From Thiobacillus sp. (GTDB lineage Bacteria; Pseudomonadota; Gammaproteobacteria; Burkholderiales; Thiobacillaceae), in the NCBI GenBank assembly GCA_016124745.1, contig WGNC01000005.1, forward strand, positions 62,001-126,000: a stretch of DNA of 64,000 bases. Direction: 5' to 3'. Below the pieces are notes generated by a model. That model did no database searches. It was given only the letters and a program-made list of their open reading frames with translations, and was not told where the DNA came from. The position numbers and the translations under genes were made by a program. Below are positions 1 to 8,416 of this stretch, piece after piece (positions within the stretch are counted from its first letter, which is position 1; each line of letters starts with the position of its first letter).

Positions 1-900
1 AACGCTGAGCCAACACCGATTAAGCAATACCTGCAGCACCTGGCCGCCGAACGGCGGCTGTCGCCGCATACGGTTGCAGCCTATGAACGCGACCTGGCCA
101 ATCTGAGCCGCCTGACCGCCGGCAAGCCGCTGGACAAACTCACCGTCAGCGACATCCGCAGCGCCATTGTCAGGCTGCGCAGCCAGAGCCTGGCGCCCAG
201 CAGCGTGGCACGGCAACTGTCGAGCTGGCGCGGGTTCTATACCTTTGCCTGCCGCCGCCTCGGCCATGCCAGCAACCCATGTCTCGGCCTGCGCCCACCC
301 AAGGCAGCCAAGGCCTTGCCTCAGGTGCTGTCGCCCGACGCCTGCACCCAGTTGCTTGACAGCAGCGCTTCGCCGACAAGCGACGATGCCTTGCTGGCAC
401 GCGACCGCGCCATGTTCGAGCTGTTTTATTCGTCCGGACTGCGCCTGTCGGAATTGAGCGGACTCGACCTCAACGATCTCGACCCGCGCGCCGGCGAGGC
501 GCGGGTCACTGGCAAGGGACGCAAGGCGCGCATCGTGCCGGTCGGACAGCATGCCCTGGCCGCCATCGCGGCGTGGCTGCCGCTGCGTCTGCCGCTGGCA
601 CGTGACAACACCGCCGCGCTATTCATCAGCCAGCGCGGCACCCGCCTCACCCCACGCAGCGTGCAATTGCGTCTCGATCGCTGGGCATTGCAGGCCGGAC
701 TCGGACAGCACGTCCATCCGCACATGCTGCGGCATGCTTTCGCCACCCATGTGCTGCAGTCTTCCGGCGACCTGCGCGCGGTACAGGAGATGCTCGGCCA
801 CGCCAGCATCAGCACGACCCAGGTCTACACCCACCTCGACTGGCAACACCTCGCCAAGGTCTACGATCAGGCACACCCGCGCGCGCGCAAAAAGCCCTGA
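1..900 (+). CDS. xerC: Tyrosine recombinase XerC (5' end outside window)
   Basis: The reading frame is open from the first base and 299 residues are visible, so only a few N-terminal residues should be missing. The N-terminal SAM-like core-binding domain covers roughly the first 90 visible codons. The catalytic domain follows with the arginine in SGLRLSE (codon at 442), the lysine region [11 protein letters not shown], the [10 protein letters not shown] box (codons from 721), LGH at 793-801 and the nucleophilic tyrosine in QVYTHLD (codon at 826). XerC with XerD resolves chromosome dimers at dif next to the divisome. The full catalytic set and usual length favour XerC over a phage integrase. 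XerD would be the close alternative. Confidence 0.93.
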   Translation, partial: NAEPTPIKQYLQHLAAERRLSPHTVAAYERDLANLSRLTAGKPLDKLTVSDIRSAIVRLRSQSLAPSSVARQLSSWRGFYTFACRRLGHASNPCLGLRPPKAAKALPQVLSPDACTQLLDSSASPTSDDALLARDRAMFELFYSSGLRLSELSGLDLNDLDPRAGEARVTGKGRKARIVPVGQHALAAIAAWLPLRLPLARDNTAALFISQRGTRLTPRSVQLRLDRWALQAGLGQHVHPHMLRHAFATHVLQSSGDLRAVQEMLGHASISTTQVYTHLDWQHLAKVYDQAHPRARKKP

Positions 901-1105
901 AATCTCCGGCGCGATTCATTCAAGTTCGAATTCCGGCGCCCGCTCCACTGCATCCGGGTAGTCGTCAAACTGCATGAGCATGGCAATCTCGTCTGCGCTC
1001 GTGGCGTCGTGGCGACCCACAGCCGTGCGCCAGTTCGAGCGATGCCTGTATCCCACTTCTGAAGCCTGATCGCGGTGGCGGGAAGAATGCCTGCGTCGGC
1101 AGACT

Positions 1106-1678
1106 CTACAAGGCCTCTTTGGGCGGAATGAGGCTGATCCAGTCGCCGAGTGCCTGACGCATTTCATCCAGCGTGAGATCCCGCATCAGCGCGCGGTTGC
1201 CAGGAGCCATCTGGTTCCAGGCACAGCGCATGTTGCGTATGTCCGAATTCTGGGAGGGAGGCAACTCAAACGTGGTGATGTAATACAGGAACGACGGCAG
1301 GTCGGCCCCCACTTTCATGAAGCCCGGCTGTACATACGGTGCCGCCGATGCCGAAATTTCGCTGATGCTGCGACGGACCTTCAGTACCTCGAAGCGTCCC
1401 GGCTGCAGGATCTGCGGGCTCGCGCCGCTCACCGTGTTCACTTCCACGATGCAGAACGGATACGCGTCCTGCACGCTATTGTTGGGCACGATCTGGCCGA
1501 ACTGCAGGCGCACCGTGGCCGAGCCGGATTCGATCGGCAGTGGCCGGTTGAGTTGCACCACCCATCCGGGTGGATAGGCGTAATACGGTGAGTCCGGGTT
1601 CGGCGACTGGAGTGACGTGCAGCCCCCCAGAACCAGAATTCCGACGAGCAAGATTACCTTCATTCCCATGCTTCGCAT
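1106..1678 (-). CDS. Hypothetical lipoprotein
   Basis: This is a 190-residue protein with a type II signal peptide: a short basic start, a hydrophobic stretch and the lipobox LVLGGC, so it should be lipidated at the cysteine near residue 20. AGGAGG lies five bases before the ATG at 1678, which supports that start over the internal ATGs. The mature part contains no motif I recognise. It resembles small periplasmic beta-rich proteins and has a proline/tyrosine-rich segment just after the lipobox. It is separated by a REP-like repeat from the RND pump on the same strand. Nothing shows that it belongs to that pump. Confidence 0.75.
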   Translation of the reverse strand: MRSMGMKVILLVGILVLGGCTSLQSPNPDSPYYAYPPGWVVQLNRPLPIESGSATVRLQFGQIVPNNSVQDAYPFCIVEVNTVSGASPQILQPGRFEVLKVRRSISEISASAAPYVQPGFMKVGADLPSFLYYITTFELPPSQNSDIRNMRCAWNQMAPGNRALMRDLTLDEMRQALGDWISLIPPKEAL

Positions 1679-1700
1679 GAACGCCTCCTAAGGAGAACCT

Positions 1701-1773
1701 GAACAAGTCCTTCGACAAGCCCAGGACGAACGGCAAGTGGTTCATTTCGTTCGTGGTGAGCTTGTCGAACCAC
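1701..1773. repeat. REP-like doublet, copy 1
   Basis: This 73-base element consists of two imperfect hairpin halves built around TTCG...CGAA and GTTCG...CGAAC. Its reverse complement matches 17702-17774 at 66 of 73 positions, counted by eye, and it shares its core with 15480-15519. It lies between the lipoprotein and the RND pump. The form is that of a repetitive extragenic palindrome. No transposase of the RAYT type is visible in the window. Confidence 0.8.
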
Positions 1774-1806
1774 ACGGCAAAGCAACTTATTCAGGGCTTC
1801 CCAAAT

Positions 1807-4800
1807 TTATCCGGGCCGAACCCTGAACCACGCTGCGTACAAGGCTGGCAGAAAGAACAGCGTCAAGAAAGTCGCCGCGATCAGGCCGCCCATCACCGCC
1901 ACCGCCATCGGCCCCCAGAAGATCGAGCGCGACAGCGGAATCATCGCCAGCGCGGCAGCGGCGGCCGTCAGGCAGATCGGCCGCATCCGCCGCACCGTGG
2001 ACTCGATGATGGCATCCCATTGCGGCAGGCCGCGTGCGATGTCCTGTTGTATTTGATCGACCAGGATCACCGAGTTCCGCATGATCATGCCGGACAGGGA
2101 AATTATCCCCAGCAGCGCGACAAAACCCATCGGCCGGCCGCTCACCAACAGCGCAACTGCCACACCGATGATGCCCAGCGGCGCCGTCAGCACCACCAGC
2201 ATCGCTCGCGAGAAGCTGCGCAACTGCAGCATCAAGAGTGTCAGCGTGGTGATCACGATCAGCGGCCACGACGCGCCGATGGCGGCGTTGGCCTTCGCAC
2301 TGCTTTCAACCGGCCCCCCGATCTCCAGCCTGAAACCCGGCGGAAGCTGGGCCTTGAACTCGGCCACCTGCGGCGCGATGGCGCCGATGATGGTCGCGGG
2401 TTGGGTCTTGCCTACCGGGTCGCCGCGCACCGCGATCGTCGGCAGGCGGTCGCGCCGCCAGATCACGCCATCTTCGAACGCCGGCTCGAAGCGGGCGATC
2501 TGTCCGAGCGTCACGCTCTGGCCGTCGAAGTTGCCGATCGGTAGCGATTTCAGCGCGTCCACTTCGCGGTACGCGTTGCGCGGCGTCCGCAACACGACGT
2601 CGATCAGCAGATCGTTCTCGCGGAACTGGGTGACGGTGGCGCCCGACAGCTGCAGCGCAGCCAGACGCGCAACCAGATCCGAACTCAATCCCAGCGCCTT
2701 GATCTTGTCCTGGTCAAGCTGAGCCCGGACCGCCAGCGACTCCCCGTTCCAGTCCAGATTGACGGCCGTCACCTGCGGCTGGGCAGCAACGATCCTGCGC
2801 AGTTTCTCCGCCTCGATCTTGAGCTGCGGAATGTCGGCACCGCTCAGACGATACTGCACCGGGTAGCCTGCCGGCGGTCCGTATTCGAAACGCACGGCAC
2901 GGCCGCGCACATTGGGGAAATCGGTTTCGAACAATTGTCGGATGCGGGCGATTGCACGTTCGCGCGCCGGCACATCCTTCGCGATCACCACCAGTTGTGC
3001 AAAATTCTGGTTCTTCAGCCGCTGGTCCAGTGCCAGCACGAAGCGCGGTGCGCCCTGGCCGACATAGTTGAGCACATGCGCCACATCCGGGTCCTGCCGC
3101 AACCGGGATTCGAGCCTGAGTGCTTCGGCGCGCGTGGCATCGATGGAGGCGCCTTCCGGCAGCCACAGCTCGACCAGGATTTCGAGCCGGTCCGATTGCG
3201 GGAAAAACTGCTTCTCGACGCGCTGCATCGCTGCGACGCCCACGACCAGGGCCACCACCGTCAGTGCAATCACGCTGCGACGATGCGTGACGCACCAGAT
3301 CACCGCAGCGCGGAAGCGCCGGTAGAAAGGCGTGAGATAGGTCGCATTTTCGTCGGTTACCTGATGCGCAGGCTTCAACAGGACATAGCCGAGATAGGGC
3401 GTGACCACCACTGCGACCAGCCAGGACGACAGCAGCGCAATCGACGTCACCGCAAAAATCGCAAAGGTGTATTCACCCACGGTCGATTTGGCGAGCGCGA
3501 TCGGCAGAAATGCAGCAGCGGTCAGCAGGGTGCCGGTGAGCATCGGAAACGCGGTGGACTCGAAGGCAAAGGTGGCGGCCTCGTAGCGCCCCCACCCGGC
3601 TTCGAGCTTGTGCGCCATCATTTCCACCGCAATGATGGCGTCGTCCACCAGCAGGCCGAGCGAAATGATAAGGGCGCCGGTGGAGATGCGATGCAGGCCG
3701 ATGTCGAACAGCCACATGACGCTGAAAGTGATCGCCAGTACGACCGGAATGGAGAGTGTCACCACCAGTCCGGCGCGCCACTTGAGCGCCAGGAAGGTCA
3801 CCACGAGCACGATGGCGACGGCCTCGAAAAAGCTCTGCATGAAAAGCCTGACCGCCCGGCTCACGATGCCGGGCTGGTCGTGGATCTGGCGGATTTCCAG
3901 ACCCACCGGCAGGGTCTTCTGCAGTGTCTCCATGGCAGTGGCGACGTCGCGCCCCATGGCCAGAACATCCCCGCCTTCCGCCAGCGACACCCCGAGCAGC
4001 ACCGCCGGTTCGCCCTGCGAACGAATTTCGGTGGCGGGCGGATCCTCGTAGCGGCGCGTCACCGTGGCGATGTCTCCCAGCCGCAGACTGTGCGCCCCCA
4101 CCCGAATGAGGGTTTCGCGCAGGCGCTCGACGTCCGAATAGGCGCCGGAAACCCGCAGCGGAATCGACAGCACGTCGTTTTCCACCTTGCCATTGGCGAC
4201 CACGCCGTTCTGTTCCTGCACCGCCTGCATGATCTGCTGCGGGGTGAGGCTCAGCGTGGCGAGTTGTTGCGCGGCCACCTCGATATAGATCTTTTCCGGC
4301 ACCACGCCGAACAACTCGACCTTGCCGACATTGGGCAGGCGCCGCACCTCGCGCTGTGCATCCTCGGCGACGCGGCGCAGTTCGGCACGGCCGAATCCAT
4401 CGCCAGTAAAGGCGTAGATCGAACCGAAGGTGTCGCCGAATTCATCGTTGAAAAAAGGACCCTGCACCCCGGCGGGGAGTTGCGGCTTCAGGTCGCCGAT
4501 CCGCTTGCGCACCTGATACCAGGCATCCGCCACAGCGCGCCCGCGCACCGATTCCTTGAGGTTGACGAACAGCGCGGTTTCGCCCGGCTTGGCATAGCTC
4601 TGCACGAAATCCAGTTCGGGCATTTCCTGCAGTTTTTTCTCGATGCGCTCGGTCAGCTGCTCCGACACTTCCTGTGCCGTCGCCCCCGGCCACTGCGCCT
4701 GGATCAGCATGGTCTTGAAAGTGAACGGCGGATCTTCGGCCTGCCCCAGATGAAAATAGGAGCGCGCGCCCACCAGCAGGATCAGCACGATGAAGAAGCG

Positions 4801-4893
4801 TACCAACGCCGAATGATCGATCGCCCAGCGCGACAGGTTGCCGGGCCGAGGCTCGAAGTGGGGAGATGGGTCGCGCGGGGACGTGCCGTTCAT
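1807..4893 (-). CDS. RND-family efflux pump, inner-membrane transporter
   Basis: This 1028-residue protein has the size of AcrB and the AcrB/AcrD/AcrF family layout: an N-terminal membrane helix, a large periplasmic porter loop, a block of helices, a second periplasmic loop and a final block. The adjacent aspartates of GLLVDDAI fall at residues 417-418, matching the proton-relay pair of AcrB TM4. That favours a drug/organic-solute pump over a CusA-type metal pump. The ATG at 4893 overlaps the adaptor stop as ATGA, so I reject the 24-residue longer frame. It forms an operon with the adaptor at 4890-5987. No TolC-like outer-membrane gene is present, so the pump must borrow one. The substrate cannot be read from the sequence. 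Confidence 0.92.
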   Translation of the reverse strand: MNGTSPRDPSPHFEPRPGNLSRWAIDHSALVRFFIVLILLVGARSYFHLGQAEDPPFTFKTMLIQAQWPGATAQEVSEQLTERIEKKLQEMPELDFVQSYAKPGETALFVNLKESVRGRAVADAWYQVRKRIGDLKPQLPAGVQGPFFNDEFGDTFGSIYAFTGDGFGRAELRRVAEDAQREVRRLPNVGKVELFGVVPEKIYIEVAAQQLATLSLTPQQIMQAVQEQNGVVANGKVENDVLSIPLRVSGAYSDVERLRETLIRVGAHSLRLGDIATVTRRYEDPPATEIRSQGEPAVLLGVSLAEGGDVLAMGRDVATAMETLQKTLPVGLEIRQIHDQPGIVSRAVRLFMQSFFEAVAIVLVVTFLALKWRAGLVVTLSIPVVLAITFSVMWLFDIGLHRISTGALIISLGLLVDDAIIAVEMMAHKLEAGWGRYEAATFAFESTAFPMLTGTLLTAAAFLPIALAKSTVGEYTFAIFAVTSIALLSSWLVAVVVTPYLGYVLLKPAHQVTDENATYLTPFYRRFRAAVIWCVTHRRSVIALTVVALVVGVAAMQRVEKQFFPQSDRLEILVELWLPEGASIDATRAEALRLESRLRQDPDVAHVLNYVGQGAPRFVLALDQRLKNQNFAQLVVIAKDVPARERAIARIRQLFETDFPNVRGRAVRFEYGPPAGYPVQYRLSGADIPQLKIEAEKLRRIVAAQPQVTAVNLDWNGESLAVRAQLDQDKIKALGLSSDLVARLAALQLSGATVTQFRENDLLIDVVLRTPRNAYREVDALKSLPIGNFDGQSVTLGQIARFEPAFEDGVIWRRDRLPTIAVRGDPVGKTQPATIIGAIAPQVAEFKAQLPPGFRLEIGGPVESSAKANAAIGASWPLIVITTLTLLMLQLRSFSRAMLVVLTAPLGIIGVAVALLVSGRPMGFVALLGIISLSGMIMRNSVILVDQIQQDIARGLPQWDAIIESTVRRMRPICLTAAAAALAMIPLSRSIFWGPMAVAVMGGLIAATFLTLFFLPALYAAWFRVRPG

Positions 4894-5987
4894 GGCAGCA
4901 GCGACGGTGCCAGACGCACCTCCTGGCCCGGTGCGATCTTGTGCACGCCCGCAGTCACCACCCATTCACCCGCCTGGAGTCCCGACCGCACCGTTGCCCG
5001 CTCACCGCTCATCTCGCCCAGTTGCACGCCGCGTGCCGCGACTTTCCGGGTGGCACGATCCAGCACCCAGACCTGTGGCTGGCCGTTGATCCTGAACAGT
5101 GCGGTCTGCGGCACCGACAGGCTGGGCGCGGCCTGGTTGTCGACATCGACCGTGGCGGTCATGCCCAGCTTCACGTCGGGATCGGGTTGGAGGAAACTCA
5201 CCCGCGCGCTGTAGGTCCTGCTGCCCGCGTCGGCCACCGGCGACAGTTCACGCAGCCGGCCGGGATAGCTCACCTCGGGCGCCGACCACAGGCGGATGGT
5301 CAAGGCCTGTGCCTTGCGCAGCGCATCGAGCGCATTCTCCGGCACGTCGATCCGAACCTCGCGTTCGCCGCTGCGCGCCATCTGCGCAACCGGCTGTCCG
5401 GCGGCCACCACCTGCCCGGCCTCGAAGTCGATTGCCGTCATCACGCCCGCCTGTGGGGCGGTCAGCTGCGTGTAGGTCTGCTGGTTGCGCAGACGCGAGA
5501 CTTCGGCGCGCAACTGGCGCACCCGCGCCAGCGCCGCTTCGGAGGTGTTCCGGCGCCGGTCGAGCTCGGCCTGGGAAATGAAATTCTGCGCGCGCAGCTC
5601 GGTATAACGCTGCAAATCCTGTTGCGCCAGCCTGGCTTCCGACTCGGCGGCGGCGAGTTGCGCCTGTGCCGCATCGACCGCCAGCTGGTAATCCTGCGGA
5701 TCAAGGGTGGCGATGACCTGGCCGGCCTTGACCTGACTCCCCACTTCCACCAGACGGGTCTGCACCCGGCCCGCCACGCGAAACGCAAGATCGGTCTCGT
5801 AACGCGCGCGCACTTCACCCGAATATTGGGTATTGCTGCGCCCGCTTTGCATGCCAACTTGCTCGGCGCGGACGGGGCGGATATCCGCTGGCGGTGGGGG
5901 CGGGGCATCGCGGCCACAAGCCGAGAGGGATGCAAGCAACAAGAGGGAGAGCGGGAGGATTGTTTTCATTTTGGAATTATCACTCAT
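4890..5987 (-). CDS. RND efflux periplasmic adaptor (membrane fusion lipoprotein)
   Basis: This 365-residue protein starts at the ATG at 5987, preceded by a GGAGGGGG ribosome site. A hydrophobic segment and lipobox LSAC give a predicted lipidated Cys24. Next come a proline-rich linker, a lipoyl half, an alpha-helical hairpin (about residues 95-165, rich in A, Q, E and R), the second lipoyl half with the AP-x-AGVM motif, and beta-barrel and membrane-proximal domains. It bridges the inner-membrane pump to an outer-membrane channel. It is the first gene of a two-gene operon and overlaps the pump by four bases. The order adaptor then pump is typical of the family. Confidence 0.92.
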   Translation of the reverse strand: MSDNSKMKTILPLSLLLLASLSACGRDAPPPPPADIRPVRAEQVGMQSGRSNTQYSGEVRARYETDLAFRVAGRVQTRLVEVGSQVKAGQVIATLDPQDYQLAVDAAQAQLAAAESEARLAQQDLQRYTELRAQNFISQAELDRRRNTSEAALARVRQLRAEVSRLRNQQTYTQLTAPQAGVMTAIDFEAGQVVAAGQPVAQMARSGEREVRIDVPENALDALRKAQALTIRLWSAPEVSYPGRLRELSPVADAGSRTYSARVSFLQPDPDVKLGMTATVDVDNQAAPSLSVPQTALFRINGQPQVWVLDRATRKVAARGVQLGEMSGERATVRSGLQAGEWVVTAGVHKIAPGQEVRLAPSLLP

Positions 5988-6270
5988 CTCCCCCTCCAAC
6001 CCTGCCCGCTCACGCCTCGGAATCGACACGCAAGTGCCCGCGGACCCATCATCCCTGCGATCGCCAAGCTATTGTTCTGGCGGAAATTTCGCAACCATTC
6101 AGGCAGTTCTCGAACGTGAGCATGTCCCTAAACGCAGCGGGGGGTTATCATGCCCGGTTATGACCTGATCGCAATCAGATTCAATCTTGGCCACGACAGC
6201 TGGTTTACGCGCGTTCACTTCCGGCTCCGCGCACTGACCCGCTGTCCTTATTGATACACGGAGTCCCTCG

Positions 6271-6690
6271 ATGCCCACTTCTTCCAAGCCGCTCACAGAA
6301 GCCGCCCTGCTCAAAATGCCGGCATCGGCTTACATGAACCCGGCCCAGCTTGCATTCTTTCGCGCCCGCCTTGAAGCCCTGCGTGACGAAATGCTCAGCA
6401 ACGCTGCGGACACCGGCGAAACCCTGAAGGAAAACGAAAATTTTGCGGACCCCAATGATCGCGCGACGGTCGAGGAAGAGCACATGCTGGAGCAGCGGGT
6501 GCGCGATCGCGAGCGCAAGCTGCTGAAAAAAATCCACACGGCCATTTCACGCATCGACAGCGGCGAGTATGGCTGGTGCCTGGAAACCGGCGAACCCATC
6601 GGCCTGCCCCGCCTGCTTGCGCGCCCCACTGCCGAATATTCGATAGAGGCGCAGGAACGTCATGAAAAAATGGAACGACTGCGCGCCTGA
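6271..6690 (+). CDS. dksA: DksA/TraR-family RNA polymerase factor with one-cysteine zinc finger
   Basis: This 139-residue protein has the DksA layout: a long coiled coil (about residues 25-95) with the acidic tip in FADPNDRAT, then the globular finger. DksA enters the RNA polymerase secondary channel and acts with ppGpp on stable RNA promoters. The canonical four-cysteine finger is reduced to Cys103: the first CxxC reads C-L-E-T and the second reads S-I-E-A. Zinc should therefore not be needed for folding. As I recall, such degenerate fingers occur in other betaproteobacterial DksAs and in DksA2 paralogues used under zinc starvation. The neighbouring zinc genes fit the second idea, but the rest of the genome is not visible. 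ACGGAG lies ahead of the ATG. Confidence 0.9.
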   Translation: MPTSSKPLTEAALLKMPASAYMNPAQLAFFRARLEALRDEMLSNAADTGETLKENENFADPNDRATVEEEHMLEQRVRDRERKLLKKIHTAISRIDSGEYGWCLETGEPIGLPRLLARPTAEYSIEAQERHEKMERLRA

Positions 6691-6711
6691 CCCTTTTGAT
6701 CCCGTTTGCAT

Positions 6712-7809
6712 ATGGATGCTCCACCCGGGAAACCCGATCCCACCCGCTCGGAATCGCGTCGTGAATTAGACGCACCGCTTCCGGTCACGCTGCTAACCGG
6801 GTTCCTGGGCAGTGGCAAGACCACGGTTCTGAACCATCTGGTGCGCACCCTGCCGCGCACGGCAATCCTGATGAACGAGTTCGGCAAAGTCGGCCTCGAC
6901 CACCAGTTGCTGCAGAAGATGGAAGGGCCGATGGCGCTGCTCTCGGGTGGTTGCGTCTGCTGCACGATATCCGGCAGCCTCTCGCCGACGCTGAAGAACC
7001 TGTGGATGGCGCGGCAGAAAGGCGATATCCCGTCGTTCGAACGCGTCATCATCGAAACCACCGGAGTGGCCGACCCGGTTCCGGTTCTCGACAACCTGCT
7101 GCACGACAATTGGGTGCGCGCACGTTTCCGCCTCGATGGCGTGGTCACCACGGTCGACGCCCTGTTCGGGGACGGCCAACTCGACCAACACGATGAGGCA
7201 GTGAAGCAGGTGGCGGTGGCCGACAAGCTGCTGCTCACCAAAACCGACCTGGCGCCCGCAGACAGCGTCGCCATGCTGCGCGAACGGCTGGCGACGCTCA
7301 ACCCGGCCGCCGACATCGTGACGGTCGCCCACGGCGAACTCGACCCGGCGGCGATCCAGAACCTGGGATTGTGGAACGCCAAAACCAAGTCGCTCGAAGT
7401 GGCACGCTGGATGAAGCATCAGCGCTACCACCCCGCCAGTGCCGGCAAACTCGGCGGCAAGCCACGTCCGCAATCGCACGATGCGCGCATCCAGGCTTTC
7501 TCGGTCGTGCTCGACACGCCGCTCGACCGTTACGGTCTGCAATCCGCGATCGCGATGCTTGCGTCGTTCCGATCCGAGAACCTGTTGCGCTTCAAGGCGA
7601 TCGTGAACATCGAGGGCGAAGACCGGCCGGTCGTGCTGCACGGCGTGCAGCATGTGCTGTATCCCGAAGCCCGGCTCGACGCCTGGCCGGATGACGACCG
7701 CCGCAGCCGTTTCGTGTTCATCGTGCGCGACCTTGAACCTGAGTTCGTTGCCAGGCTGCTGCAGGATTTCACGGGCGCCGCCCGGCACCATCCGGAGCAA
7801 GCCGCATGA
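6712..7809 (+). CDS. G3E-family (COG0523/CobW-like) GTPase, likely zinc metallochaperone
   Basis: This 365-residue protein has the Walker A motif GFLGSGKT at residues 30-37, the switch region NEFGKVGLDH, the metal-binding CxCC (Cys81, Cys83, Cys84), the IIETTG box and the specificity motif TKTD in place of NKxD. The CobW C-terminal domain follows. COG0523 proteins use GTP hydrolysis to hand metals, commonly zinc, to client proteins. No His-rich loop is present. A TTG at 6706 could add two residues, but I chose the ATG at 6712. It lies 21 bases after dksA and overlaps yidD by ATGA, so co-transcription is likely. Zinc as the metal is inferred from the ZnuA/ZnuB genes downstream. Confidence 0.88.
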   Translation: MDAPPGKPDPTRSESRRELDAPLPVTLLTGFLGSGKTTVLNHLVRTLPRTAILMNEFGKVGLDHQLLQKMEGPMALLSGGCVCCTISGSLSPTLKNLWMARQKGDIPSFERVIIETTGVADPVPVLDNLLHDNWVRARFRLDGVVTTVDALFGDGQLDQHDEAVKQVAVADKLLLTKTDLAPADSVAMLRERLATLNPAADIVTVAHGELDPAAIQNLGLWNAKTKSLEVARWMKHQRYHPASAGKLGGKPRPQSHDARIQAFSVVLDTPLDRYGLQSAIAMLASFRSENLLRFKAIVNIEGEDRPVVLHGVQHVLYPEARLDAWPDDDRRSRFVFIVRDLEPEFVARLLQDFTGAARHHPEQAA

Positions 7810-8033
7810 ATCTGGCCCAGAAGACACTCATTCTCGCCATCCGCGGCTATCAGCTCGTGCTTTCTCCCTGGCTGGGCCGACAGTGCCGCTTCCTGCCGAC
7901 CTGCTCCGAATACGGCAAGGAAGCCATCGAAAAACACGGCGCCCTCAAGGGCAGCTGGCTGGCCGCCAAGCGCATCGGCCGCTGCCGCCCCGGCTGTGCG
8001 CACGGCTTCGACCCCGTCCCCCCGCCTGATTGA
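7806..8033 (+). CDS. yidD: Membrane protein insertion efficiency factor YidD
   Basis: This is a 75-residue protein of the YidD/UPF0161 family, with the signature Y-x-x-x-L-S-P early, the CRFLPTCSEY cysteine box and a C-terminal GRCRPGC...GFDPVP. YidD is a small peripheral inner-membrane protein thought to assist YidC-dependent insertion. The gene normally sits between rnpA and yidC. Here it overlaps a COG0523 GTPase by four bases inside a zinc-related group. The family's conserved GGxGxDPVP end is slightly changed to GCAHGFDPVP, adding a Cys and a His. It could be a second, zinc-linked paralogue, which the window cannot settle. Confidence 0.9.
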   Translation: MNLAQKTLILAIRGYQLVLSPWLGRQCRFLPTCSEYGKEAIEKHGALKGSWLAAKRIGRCRPGCAHGFDPVPPPD

Positions 8034-8067
8034 TGCTCGGATCGTATCGCTGTTAGCATACCGACCC

Positions 8068-8358
8068 ATGTCGCGACGCCTGTTTCCGCCCTGGCTTTTC
8101 GTGCTGGCCCTGCTGTGGGGCCAGGCCAGCGCCTACGCGCATGCCCTCGGTCATCTGAAGGACAGCGCTTCCAGCAAGCACGCCCATGTCTGCGAACTGT
8201 GCGTGGCACAAACCAATCTTGGGAGCGCAGCGCCGTCGGCGACGCACACGTTGCACCTCTCCAGTGCGACCTATGACTGGTTCGTTGCTGTCGTCTGCCC
8301 TGAGCCGTCCCCCCGCCTATCTGCTCCGCGCGCCCGCGCCCCGCCTGCCTCCTTGTAA
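8068..8358 (+). CDS. Small secreted His/Cys protein (DUF2946-like)
   Basis: This 96-residue protein has an N-terminal signal anchor (about residues 5-22 end in SAYA) followed by HALGH, a HAH motif, and C-x-x-C-x-A in CELCVAQ. The layout resembles the DUF2946 group of small periplasmic or membrane proteins found beside metal transport genes. The His and Cys residues suggest metal contact, but that is inference. No clear Shine-Dalgarno precedes the ATG at 8068. A TTAGCAT element about eight bases upstream could be a -10 box. It sits between yidD and the porin on the same strand. Confidence 0.6.
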   Translation: MSRRLFPPWLFVLALLWGQASAYAHALGHLKDSASSKHAHVCELCVAQTNLGSAAPSATHTLHLSSATYDWFVAVVCPEPSPRLSAPRARAPPASL

Positions 8359-8372
8359 GACGATCGAATATT

Positions 8373-8391
8373 GCCCCGGGAATCCCGGGGC
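8373..8391 (+). terminator. Strong hairpin before the porin gene
   Basis: A perfect 8-bp stem (GCCCCGGG/CCCGGGGC) with an AAT loop lies between the small His/Cys gene and the porin. The following bases are only weakly T-rich (GTTTCTTT), so it may be an imperfect terminator, a processing site or an attenuator that lowers read-through into the transporter genes. Confidence 0.5.
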
Positions 8392-8416
8392 GTGACCGTT
8401 TCTTTGGGAGCACATC

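Noticed and set aside
2935-5214. Long plus-strand open frame (759 codons) over the RND pump and adaptor genes
   Set aside because: It is antisense to two well-supported genes, has a histidine/arginine/glutamine-rich composition typical of shadow frames, and has no recognisable domain.
6150-6180. Possible Zur operator (two GGTTAT units and GTTATGAC) upstream of dksA
   Set aside because: The units are direct repeats rather than a proper palindrome and do not match the zinc-repressor consensus well enough to call.
8043-8062. Possible palindromic operator GTAT...ATAC before the small His/Cys gene
   Set aside because: The arms are off register by one base and short, so chance is likely. A motif search over the regulon would be needed.
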